Source of the DNA: Sphagnum compactum
Lineage: Eukaryota > Bryophyta > Sphagnopsida > Sphagnales
Length of the DNA stretch: 64,000 nucleotides
Assembly: GCA_965153455.1 (NCBI GenBank)
Contig: OZ234493.1
Coordinates: 30,432,213-30,496,212, forward strand
Reading direction: 5' to 3'
Shown: positions 31,516 through 41,970 of the stretch, in pieces
Position numbering within the stretch: the first letter of the stretch is position 1
Layout of the letters: every line of letters starts with the position of its first letter
The notes under the pieces: generated by a model
Databases searched by the model: none
The model's input: the letters and a program-made list of their open reading frames with translations, nothing else
Told to the model about the DNA's origin: nothing
Translations under genes and position numbers: made by a program

Positions 31516-33030
31516 AAATGTTGTTATAATGAACGGTTTGGGGATTCTAAAGAAGGTTTTCAAAGGAAAAAAAGATAGAACATGAAAGTTTTGTTGATTT
31601 GGCATGAATCTTTCATAAGGAGAGTTTAGATAGGATAGTGAGACTAGGAAGGTGTGTGAACTATGGCATGATAAAAAAGGAGTTCATAGCTCTCTAAAAA
31701 ATTTTGAGTGCCTTTGGAGGCGATTTAGATAACATTATGTTAAAGTGCTTCATGGAGTTAGAAAGCCACTAAATTGATAATGACCCCATAAGTGGATTGT
31801 TGTAGTTTTCTTGTATACCTAGTTACAAAACCATTGTAAAGTTAAACAAGGTGATTGTTTCGTAACAAGTCATGTGTTTTTTTGAGTTCCACAAAGGTGT
31901 TGACCTCTTTGGTGTTTGTTTTAATTTGTCTTGACAATCCAATGAAAAAGGAATATTAAAGTGGTGTCATAACACAATTTAAATTAGGGGAGTGAACTTG
32001 GATATGAACTTTGAAACGGATGTTTTAACACATTAATGGTGTAAGTTAATACTTGGAGCAATGGAATGTCTTAATAGTTCGTTAATACATGTTGATACCA
32101 CCCTAGCTCCCCAAGGTGTACAATTAATTTTCCAGAAATAATAACTACCCCAAGATGATGCCACTTGGGAAAAGAAGGATGACCTCCAAAAGAATCTTCC
32201 CAAGATCCTTTGTATTGATGACAATATAATAGGTTGGGAGAAATGTTACATTCCTCACACTTAACTAACATGGAGTGAATGACGAGAGCGTGGACTCATG
32301 AACATCACGCGATGGAGGAGCGTGAAGGTCGTACCTCAAAAGGATATGTTATTAGTTACATATAAATAGAAAGAGAGTGAATTCAAAAGAGAGCCAAGGA
32401 GGTTGAAAGAAGATAGGAAATCCAAAGAAGGGACGTTCTTTGGTTTTTTTCTTGGTTGCTACATTTCTATGAGTAGATAATGTAGATGTTAGCTTTTTGA
32501 CATTTGTAATTGGGTGAAAAACTATTGTAATTTTTGTAACTTTTGGAAGCAAAATGGTGCATACTTGTGTATGTGAAGGTTGTAGCAATAAGTTTTGTTG
32601 TGTTGAAGGGTTTAGGGATTGTAAATAAGGCTTTTGAAAAAAAGGTTGTGGAGCTAAAGTGATTTGTTGCTTTGGCATGAATCTTTTATAAACAAAGTTT
32701 AGACAGAATATGAGACTAGGAGGGTGTGTGAATTGTAGAACGACAAAAAAGATCTCATAGTTCTCTAGAAAATTTCAAGGCTTTTGGAGGTGATCTAAAT
32801 AACATGCCACTAAAGTGCTTCATGGGGTTAAAGAGCCACCAAATTAGTAATGAACCCATAAGTGGGTTGTTGTAGTTTTCTTGTATACCTATTTATGGAG
32901 CCATTGTAAAGCAAGACATGGGTCACATTTTTTTTGAATTCCAAGGGTTTGCAATAAAGGGACTACCCTCTTTGATAAATGTTTTAATTTGTTTTGCCAA
33001 TCCAATGGAAGAGCAATATTATAAACTTTT
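31516..33030 (+). mobile_element. Internally deleted Ty3/gypsy LTR retrotransposon relic
   Basis: Two diverged direct repeats, about 31,520-31,960 and about 32,595-33,020, share blocks such as TTTGGCATGAATCTTT, GAGACTAGGA(A/G)GGTGTGTGAA, AAAGTGCTTCATGG and GTTGTAGTTTTCTTGTATAC. Between them lies a chromodomain-like tail (about 32,118-32,215; LPQDDATWEKKDDLQ, with two upstream stops) as found at the end of chromovirus integrases. This is followed by a purine-rich tract and TGTTACATTC at about 32,244, a plausible 3' LTR start. A TATAAATAG lies at about 32,360 inside that LTR. After the first repeat comes TGGTGTCATAACAC (31,962-31,975), a degraded match to the plant initiator-Met primer site. 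I read it as 5'-truncated LTR, short internal remnant, 3' LTR. Inactive. Confidence 0.6.
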
Positions 33031-35046
33031 GTGAGGATTGCAAAGATGTGTTGAGATGTGTACTTGCAAATTAGGTTTAAATTCATTGTCTATTTAAAAC
33101 ATTTGGTCATAACTTTTGAATCTAGGTCTTTGTAGGTGTTGAATTTTGATTATGTAGGTTTTGAAAATTTAATGATCAATCTAGTTTTTAGAGTTTGAAT
33201 GTCAAAACCTAATTAAGATACAAATATTTTGTAGGACAAAAGCTTTTAGAACAAACTAATTATGGTTTAGTTGATTAAACCTAAGCTCATTATTATATTT
33301 GATAACCCAATTTCAAAGGTGTAATTACTTGTAAATGCTTGTCATTTGGCTTATGTCTATACATGTGTGCATTATTTCTATTGAATAAGTGACATGTGTT
33401 AAAGGTAGTAAATCTATTTGATTTGCATGTGTTATTAAATGTTCAAAGGCAAGTTGCTCTTAATTATTGTGACTGCTCAATTGTTGTGTTAAAATTAAAG
33501 TTTTGCAAAACCTTAAAAATAAGGTGGAAAGGTAGTTCAAGTTTGACCTTGACATCCCAAGGGTGTCCATCCATTGGTTGTCTTTTTGCTCAAGCATATT
33601 TTGATTCAAAGAGTTATGGGGTAAAATGTTTTGCTCATTCTCCATGATTTATTGTAGTCAACACTTATACACAACGGGGGCAAGTAACCTAAAGAATGCA
33701 AGGGACGTCTTATATAAAATCCTTTCTTTTTAATCTAGGACCTATTTATTATTCCATTAGTGTAAACCATAAAATCCATATGGTTGAAAGTTTGGAGTTT
33801 AATTGATCAAGGGCATGTGTGGTAGATGGTTTCATTTTATGGGAAATCTCATTAGTTGTTCATTGCATTGAAATCATGTTGATGGTCAACATGATCACCC
33901 ATTTTGCCTTAGAACCTTGGTATGAAAAGTCACTACTAGTCTAGCTCAAGTTTGCTTTGATTTGAATCCAATAAGAAAAATGGCACCATGTGGCAATTTG
34001 AGGATCTAGCAAGTGCCAATTCCACGTGTTAAGGACTTGTTTTATGGCATCATCACCATCAACATGCATAGTGAGAGTTCCTCATCTACTTCTAATTAAT
34101 TCACCACCATTGATTGACAAACCTCTTAGGGCATGAGTTGTGCTAGCCTACTACTTACTACTCCTTTCAAAATCAGGTGATCCCTGCAAAGAAGAGAATG
34201 TCTGCAAAATTCTGCATTAAGATCACCAGTCATAGATTCTTCTCATTTTATTGATGTATCGTTTCTCAATGCAAATTGGGGTGGGGGGGGGGGGGGGATT
34301 AGGGTTTAAGGTTTATCAGAACAGGTTGTGTGCATGAGCCTGAACACAGCTCTCCAAGTGGGTTGTGAAGATGCAGATGTAGTAGCTCCAATGGAAAAGA
34401 ACCCAGCACCCACCAGTGCACACATCCATTGGAAACCCAGGTGGAACCACCCATTTCATCCACTGCACTCTCATGATCCTTGACTTGCATTTCCCACTTC
34501 AGTAAAACTCTTAAGCAAAACAAAACACAGACAAAAGCTGCTATCAGAGCAAGCAAGCTCACCACATCACTCTCAAAATAATTAATTTCAAGAAATTCAA
34601 TGAGTGGGTTGGAGGAATGACCAACCTTTTTTTTCTGTTTTTGGCTACTCAACAGAGAATGAAAGAAATTTACTGCCTCACTGTACATGGGGCAAAACTG
34701 CCACTAAATCTCAATCGCTTTGCCTGTGTGTGCGAATTGATCAATGAGAAACTTGTACAGAAAATCGACAGAAAACAACATGGGAACCATTCGACGAACC
34801 AACCGACCAACGAGACTCAAAACTGCAAGGGACCTGGGAAAAGATCACTGGGCAGGTAATGGGACTTCACAGAAGGAAAGAAAGAAAGAAAGAAAAGGAT
34901 TCCCCAAATGGGTCTGAGATATCGAGCTCCGTTTTTGATGTCATCATACTGCTCCCCGTTATTGTCAGGTAGTATATGGAATATTTATATTTTCTGGATG
35001 CCAACTTCTTTGTCAAACAAATGGGAGGGTAAATAAACCATCTTGC
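33031..35046. other. Spacer downstream of TTL
   Basis: AT-rich to about 34.1 kb, then more balanced. A poly-G run of about 17 nt lies at about 34,280-34,297. An open minus-strand frame at 34299-34688 (129 codons) has one hydrophobic stretch but no family likeness, and may be part of the TTL 3' region. A (GAAA)n tract lies at about 34,876-34,895. Confidence 0.35.
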
Positions 35047-38000
35047 CTAGAGTGTTGTACTGTTGTAGTGACTGACTGCATGTTCCAGAGCTTCTTGTGT
35101 GGGTCCGAGCAACTCTTTCACTTTGAAGCCATTTTTGTAGATCTTGAAAGTGGGCACGAAATCAATGGACTCAGCCTTTGCCAAGAAGGGATTTGCCTCG
35201 ACATCCACCTGTGTGCATGCATCAAAGACAGGAAACAAAATCACCAGAGTTGAGAGACAATTATTAAATCGTGAAAGTTCTGAAGAATTGGGTGTTGGAT
35301 TTTCATGTAGTAGAATGCAAATACGGATGGTTACATCATCACAATGCAGAGTAAGATCCGCACTGCTGCAGGATGTTTATATAAGTATGTTCATGAGCAA
35401 GAAATCTACAATCAAAGAGATAAGTCAAAATTACCTTGAGAAATTTTACACCAACGTTTTGCTTTGCAAGTTGATCAACAACAGGAGTCATTTGCCTACA
35501 CCGATCACTCCACTTCATGTTGAATAGCACCACTGCTAGCCCTGTGAAGTAGAAATGACACCCATGAGCTCAAAGCTCAAACCTTTACCAGAATAAATGC
35601 TGTGCAGAGGACCAGAAGCTTCGACCCTGTGATTTTATTTATTGTTATTGCAGAGAGTTTTCAATGTATTATACATTCCTGCCAAAGAAGAGGTATCACT
35701 GCTGTGGCCTTGTCCTAAAGTCTTGTGATGGAATAACATAGACCCATAATAATTGTGTGCACATGAACCAGCAAAAGAAGGAAGTTCCTGCACAGATGAT
35801 AAACTGAAGAAATATGGATAGGTACCTGAATGTGAAACTGCCTCCCTGAACTGATCATTGCTGCTAATGTCCTCAACATTACCCCCATACCACATTTGAT
35901 TCATTTTCTCTACAAAAGACTTTTTGAAGCCCAATTGCACCTCTGATAATGCTCTTGCAACTTCCTCATCTCCTGGCAATTCTCTTTTCAAGTCTTCATA
36001 GTCTCTCAAGGAGTCTGCCCACCTCTCCAACTGCAATCATAGTACTACAATGCTGTAAAGAGGATGATGATCATGATGGATGCAGGCAGGGACCATAGAT
36101 GGGATTTAAGGTTTAGGGCTAGGGTTTAGGCTCAAGACCCACTTTGCATGAGAAGTTTAAAACTGCAGATATTTGCAACAGTGAAGAAATGAAAAACCTA
36201 AATGAATGACGCTAGTTTCCTTGCAAAAAGATTCAGTAGCAGCACTTGGAAATTACCTGGCAATTCAATTGGGCACGTCGTAAAAGAGCCTTAGTATAGC
36301 GTGGCTGGGCAACAAGAGCTGCATTGCAGTCTTCAATGGCTTTTTCATATTGTCCAAGCTTTGACCTGCATTTGATAAAACCCACAGATGCTTAAAGCTC
36401 CACACAACTATGCTATGAGGAAGTTTTCACTTTTGAGAAACAGTCAGACAGGACTAGCAAAGCAGAAACACAGAAGTGCAGAATTTCAAGCTATCACAAT
36501 GACATGTTATAGCAGAACCTTGCTTGACTTATTTTACAAAAAAAAAGAACATACCTTGGACTTCAAATGGCGCTCATGGTCAAGAATCACAGAAAAATGC
36601 AACTGACCTGCAGGCTGCTCGATTGCAAAGCAAAACTGCATTTGATGGATGAGCATGTAAGCCTTGACCATATGCCAGGGACGCCTCCAAAATCCTGCCT
36701 GCTTTGTACAAGTCGTTGCCGGTTGTGCGGGCTGACACAACAGCTCGTGCTGTCCGCAACATACCTATGACCTCACTGTTATTGGGATCAAAATAGGCTG
36801 CTTTCTCTGCTGTTGTTACCGCATCATCAAACCTGTGAGCTCACAGCAAGTTGTTCGGATATTTCATTCATATATGATTCATCCTACAGAATCTTAGAAC
36901 TCTGCGACTGCTACTGTGTTCACAGTGTAAAAGTTCATTCATGAAATCTCAAAAAACAATGATAGGAGCAGCTCAAGACATTTGGAAGAAAAATGCTGGA
37001 AACCAAATAGTACCTGCCAAGAGCCATATCAATCTGTACTTGGACAATCAGGATAGTTGTGTCAGTCAGCATGCCTGTCGCCTTCCGTAAGGCAGTCTCC
37101 ACCTTCTGAGCAGAAGTTATGACCATTTCTGCTTCCTCAGGTCTGCAAAGCTTCAGCAAAGCTTCTGCTTTGAGAGCCAATATCTGCAACAACAACAACA
37201 ACAACAACAGATTGAACAGTCTTCCAGAAAAGTTCACTCTTTCTAAATTGCCCACTATGATGATGATGATTATTCATGGGTGGGTGACAGCCTTCTGACC
37301 TGAGGTGCCGAGTCTGCACCAGCTGTGATAGCAGCCTCACTTTCTCTAACAATGGTATTCCAGTCAGAGACCTTCTTGGCTTCTGAGCATCTCATGAGAT
37401 GCTTTTCGATCATCTCAAGTCGTTGGATGTCACCCAAGTCCAGTTGTGGACCACACACCTTGAGAATCTTCTTAGCTCTTTCTACTCGACCTAATCTGCA
37501 GAATGCCCAAAACACATAAAATCAGCTTTACAAAAAATTGACCTACAAAAGATCCAATACAGAACAGAAATCCCAATCTCAGATCTCTGATACAGAGTGG
37601 AACTGGGATTAACATGCTGGTGATGGATGATCCAACAAGTTCACGCAAGTCAACAGGTTTGAAGTGATTTGCTTTGACCTGATGCACAAAGAAACCAGCC
37701 GTTGGTGGCCACGAATATATGAGGCATCTAGTTTGATCGACTCTTCACATTCCTGCACTGCCTCTACCAACCGGCCAAGCCCTGTCAATGCAGCAGCTCT
37801 ATTGCTTCTATATGAAGCTCTATTTGGTGCCAAAGAGACAGCCCGATCATAGAGAGACAGCGCTTCAGAGAAATTCCCTTTTTTGTATTGATCATTTCCA
37901 GCATTTTTTACGTCCTCAGGATCTGTGCTTGAAAGCATCCGCTTGATCAGTAAACTCTCACCCACAAAATAGATGTTCCCTCTTCCATGAACTGTAGATG

Positions 38001-39736
38001 CAGCAACACCTTTGGGTCCCTCTGTTTTCGCATTCAACTTTGCCTGTACAGTAGTAGTACTGGCTTGAGCAGCTGCTGCTGCTCCATTGGAAACCCTAGA
38101 ATGACTGGCAGGCCCAGTGATGATTCCGATTGAGGGGGATGAAGGAACTCCTCCATACTGGCACACTCCATTTGCACTGGTGGCCAATTTGGTAACTCCT
38201 CCTCCTCCTCCTCCTGCAGACAATTTCTGCACAAGATTAGATAATAGAACAATTTCTGAAGCATCACACAGTCTCTGAGGAACATACCTCTCTGGAGTTA
38301 GTGACAGAATTGATGCACTCAACTTACGGCAGTGGCAGCAGTGATACCATCCACATTCTCAGTGCGAACAAGCAAAGCACCACCTATGATTGCACACATC
38401 CTATCACATCTCCGTCCTAATTCCCAAAGGTGGGAGCTATGTCAGTATGCACAATCATGCTACTTTGAGGTTCTTCCAGTAGACCCATAAGGGCGATTGG
38501 GTAGCAAATTCACTCACCAGAGCCGCCATTGGAAATCACAGCTCCATGCAAGTTTCCAGCACTGGAACTTGAACTCCTGACAGTTGCAGGTCCTGTTGAG
38601 CTAGATTCAGCAGCCGTGCTTGCTCCAGAAGTATTGAGATTGTTGTTGTTGCTGTTGTTGTTCTTGGTGGTGGTGGTGGTGGGACCAAATAAACTTGCAA
38701 CACTAGTGCTTCCACTGCGTCCACCTCCGACTGTAGGACTCCCTGCAAGAGAGCTGCCTCGAGAGCTTGCCCCACTACTAGTGCTACTACCTGCTCTTGG
38801 GCTGGGACTATCAGCAGTTGCACTACTGCTGACTTTCAAGCTGAGCACAGTGCCAGGACTCCCGCCACCACTTGAACTTCCTGAGCTTGCTGCTCCTCCT
38901 CCTTTAGAAGAAGATGAAGAACACCGTTCACTGTCACTTCTACTCCAATACCCAGAACTGTCACTCCCTGACATCCTGGGTGGTGTAGCAGCAGCTGCTG
39001 CTGAGCTGCTACTAACACTGGAAGAGATTTCTCCACTCACATTTCTTCGGGTCTGGAAATTTTCCCCACAAAAAAACACTCCATCTACTCTTGTACTGCC
39101 ACCGAGATCCGACATCTGTCTTCTATGCTTACCATGTGAATCTTTGTTGAAATTCTCTTCAGTAGAAGAGCTTCTGGCATGCAGACTCAGGCTCGAGCTT
39201 GCATCCTTTCTTGTTGTGCTCCCTGCTCCTGCTGTTGCTGCTGCTTTGGAAGAAGAAGTGGTTGCAGAATGATGACCTAATGGAGGCACACCACTTCCAG
39301 TACTAGTTCTTCTCCCACCTTCACATGCAAAACCATCTCCAGTGATGGTGCTGCTACTGCTAGTACCACTACTAAGCTGCCCAGCTGCTGTTGTGGGTGT
39401 ATTTGGTTTGCTCATACCTTGCTGCTGAGGATTTTTCTGTCTTGGGAATCCATGGTTGCGGTAAAAGGAGCTGTAAGTGAAGCTGTCTTCCTTGGAGAAG
39501 CTGCTGATACGAGTCTCAGCAGCGGCGGCTTGATTGTCCTTGTTGTACCTAGACCATCCCTGGAAGCGATCTATCTTCCCCGTCGTCACGGTGGCGGTGG
39601 TTCCTCCTGCTGCCCCCACCTGCTGCATCATCTTGGCATTGAACACTCCCCCTCCTCCTCCTCCTCCATATAGATCGAAGCCGCTGCTGCTGGGAGCTGC
39701 AGCAGCTGGCTTCTTCTCTGATTGACATTCCGCCAT
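35047..39736 (-). CDS. TTL: TPR repeat-containing thioredoxin-like protein (TTL family)
   Basis: TTL proteins are plant-specific scaffolds; in Arabidopsis they act in brassinosteroid signalling, osmotic stress and cellulose synthase control. Exons, minus strand: 39736-38518, 38213-37679, 37495-37300, 37183-37014, 36832-36608, 36365-36257, 36030-35826, 35541-35435, 35208-35047. They join in frame to 975 aa. Residues 1-406, all in exon 1, are Ser/Gly/Ala/Thr-rich and disordered, longer than in Arabidopsis TTLs (about 700 aa in total). TPR region about 507-870: DVKNAGNDQYKKGNFSEALS, YRSNRAAALTGLGR, then ARTTGNDLYKAGRILEASLA, LCNRAAC and YTKALLRRAQLNCQ. The C-terminal thioredoxin fold is at about 875-970. 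The active-site equivalent reads W-S-D-R-C (897-901), so the first Cys is lost, but the cis-Pro segment FVPTFKIYKNG remains. It is therefore likely redox-inactive, as known for the family. Confidence 0.93.
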
Positions 39737-40600
39737 TTCGCATCTGACTGATCAATCCGTTCCAACAGCAGTAGTAGAAGCACAACACCTAGCCAGCTGC
39801 TAGCTAATGGCGTCTTCTACACACACAAACAATTTCCACAGTCAGACAGCCAGAAAGAACATCACCATCACTTCAGACAACACTACAGACAGCCAAACAG
39901 ACCGATTGGATCACCACCCATTCTTTAGCTGCTTCACAGATGAGCAAGAGCAACAACAACAAAAGAGCCGTTCTACCCACCCACCACACACACACACACA
40001 CACACACACACATCTCCACACACAGAGCTGGAGGGTGCCCAAAACAACACAACAAAATGAGCTACACTACAACCCAAAAGAAGAAGAGCTTGAACAGCCA
40101 GCCCGATGGACACAACAATAACAGTTTCACACTCTTTCACACTTCACAGACAAACACTCCCACACAAACAAACCCACACAGAGACACACAGAGATACCCA
40201 GGAGCTGCACAATACAAGAAGAAGAAGAAAGAAAAGACGTGCATACATATACATACATACCAATGATTTGGAAACAACACAAGGCTCCCTTCACCTTCTT
40301 CTTCTTCTTCTTCCATCAATGGTTTACTACTACTACTACTACTACTACATCTTATTCTTCTTCTTCTTCTTCTTCTTCTGCTGCTGCTTGTGTTTTGGGT
40401 CTTGGGTCTTTGTGTCTTTTTCTCTCTTGTGTTTTGGGTCTGGGTTGTTGGTGGTGTTTTTGCACACACCTTCCAAAACATAAATGAGGTAGCTCATGGA
40501 GAAGAAGACGACAAAGAGACAGCCATGAAAGAAGAAGAGTAAGTAGAAGCACTGCACAAGGAGCTTCGAAAGGAAGTAGCAGCAGCAGATTGCATTGCTG
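39737..40600 (-). promoter_or_regulatory. 5' leader / proximal promoter of TTL rich in microsatellites
   Basis: Upstream of the TTL ATG (minus strand) lie (CA)n at about 39,987-40,012, (CTT)n at about 40,299-40,312 and 40,352-40,378, and (CTA)n at about 40,327-40,348, read on the plus strand. On the transcribed strand these are GT-, GAA- and TAG-type tracts. Purine-rich leader tracts are common in plant genes. The transcription start is not determined. Confidence 0.4.
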
Positions 40601-40685
40601 CCAACAGCAACACTCCTCCTACTCTGCCCCCTCCCCTCCCCTCCCCTCCTTCTCTTCCCCTTCTTCCCCTTCTCCCAATTTCTTC

Positions 40686-41006
40686 CCTAATCTACTTCGC
40701 TCTGTGCTGATGGATTGCTCCCCCACACATAACTGCCGGTTATATGAAGTGGCCTTCTTTCCTCATCTACTTCGCTCTGTGCCAACGCATTGCTCCCCAG
40801 ACATAACCTCCGGTTATAATAAGTGGCCTTCTCCCCCCTTCTTTCCTGATCTACTTCGCTCTGCGCCGATGGATTGCTCCCCAGACATAACCTCCGGTTA
40901 TAATAAGTTAATTTAAACCAGCACCAGTTAGTTGAACGAGGGAAATGTTCCCTGAACTTGTTTTTGGCCCCCCCCCCCCAAGAGCAAACATAACCGCCGG
41001 TTATGA
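40686..41006. repeat. Tandem units carrying the dyad ATAACC-N3-GGTTAT upstream of TTL
   Basis: A 74-84-bp unit (CTACTTCGCTCTGTGC..A.GGATTGCTCCCCAGACATAACC, in part) occurs three times from about 40,690 to 40,910. The dyad itself occurs four times, at 40729-40743 (one mismatch), 40803-40817 (perfect), 40887-40901 (perfect) and 40990-41004 (perfect, in a different flank). Spacings are 74, 84 and 103 bp. The half-site resembles MYB-type GGTTA/CNGTTR cores, but no factor can be named. Confidence 0.8.
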
Positions 41007-41249
41007 AAACCAATAATTGACTAGGAGATGCCCTTTTCTTCCTTTTTTTTTTTTTTTGGCTTCTTTTTGAAATAATTTTCCTAGTAATAATGACAGGGTA
41101 CCCCTTTTCTTCCTTGTTTTTTTTTTCCCCTCTCTTTTTAAAATAATATTCCTAGTAAATTTTAATGGTAAAAAGTTCAATAATGGAAATGGGTTATAAC
41201 CCCAAAAAAACCTAAAGGGTATCAATCATAGTAGGAAGCATCCATTGGA

Positions 41250-41360
41250 ATTGTAGGTATGTAGGAAGGTAGGAAGATAGGTAGGTAGGTAGGTAGGTAG
41301 GTTAGGTAGGTAGGTAGGTAGGTAGGTAGGTAGGTCAGGTAGGTAGGTAAGGTAGGTCTG
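41250..41360. repeat. (GTAG)n microsatellite
   Basis: Nearly pure GTAG/TAGG repeat with a few insertions; same motif family as at about 6.2 kb and 63.5 kb. Confidence 0.9.
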
Positions 41361-41529
41361 TTCTTATGAGCTGTATACATTGGCAGATGCATTGAATGCA
41401 CATGGTGGGTGACTGACCCATTTGTCAAACCCTAAAAAAAAAGGAGCACCAACAACCCCCCCGCAAAAAAAAATATCTACTTGTTTTTGTAGCATTACCC
41501 ATCATCTCATAGGTCACTAGGTAGAGGAT

Positions 41530-41970
41530 ATCTATGTGGTTTAGGGTTTAGGGTTTACCTAAATATATAACCTGGGTTCACCTAAATGTATGTGAATTAG
41601 GGTTCACCTAAATGTAACCTGGGTTGACCTAATGCATGTGAATTAGGGTTTACCTAAATGTAACCTGGGTTTACCAGTTCTTCGAGTGGTGGTGTTTTTG
41701 CTTGAGTGGTGAAGTTTGTCATACTTGTTGAAAGTAGGAGCGGAGGAAACTTAGAAGAGGCAATCTATCAAGGTATTGCATGGTTGTAGTGGTGGGAGAA
41801 TGATGATGGACCAATTGTTATTAGCAAATTCTTTGACACATTTGGTTTTGAAAGACAAATTGACCATTTGCAATGGAGATGTTTTTAAAATAGCTCAATT
41901 TGTCTTAAACCCTAAACCCTAAAACCTCCATAATTCATTTTTCATGTTCTTAAACCCTAAACCCTCCACC
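41530..41970. repeat. Short interstitial telomere-type heptamers, both orientations
   Basis: GGTTTAGGGTTTAGGGTTTA lies at 41539-41558, followed by several GGGTTTACCTAAATGTAACCT units to about 41,680. In the opposite orientation TAAACCCTAAACCCTAAA lies at about 41,906-41,923 and again, shorter, at about 41,950. The motif is the plant TTTAGGG type. Confidence 0.6.

Noticed and set aside
38328-38383. Possible extra 56-nt TTL exon (reads GGALLVRTENVDGITAATA)
   Set aside because: Including it moves the frame from phase 1 to phase 0, and the next exon needs phase 1. Direct joining of 38518 to 38213 stays in frame.
38529-39272. 247-codon plus-strand ORF, Leu/Pro-rich
   Set aside because: Lies exactly antisense to TTL exon 1; Ser/Ala/Gly codons read backward give Leu/Pro. 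No family likeness.
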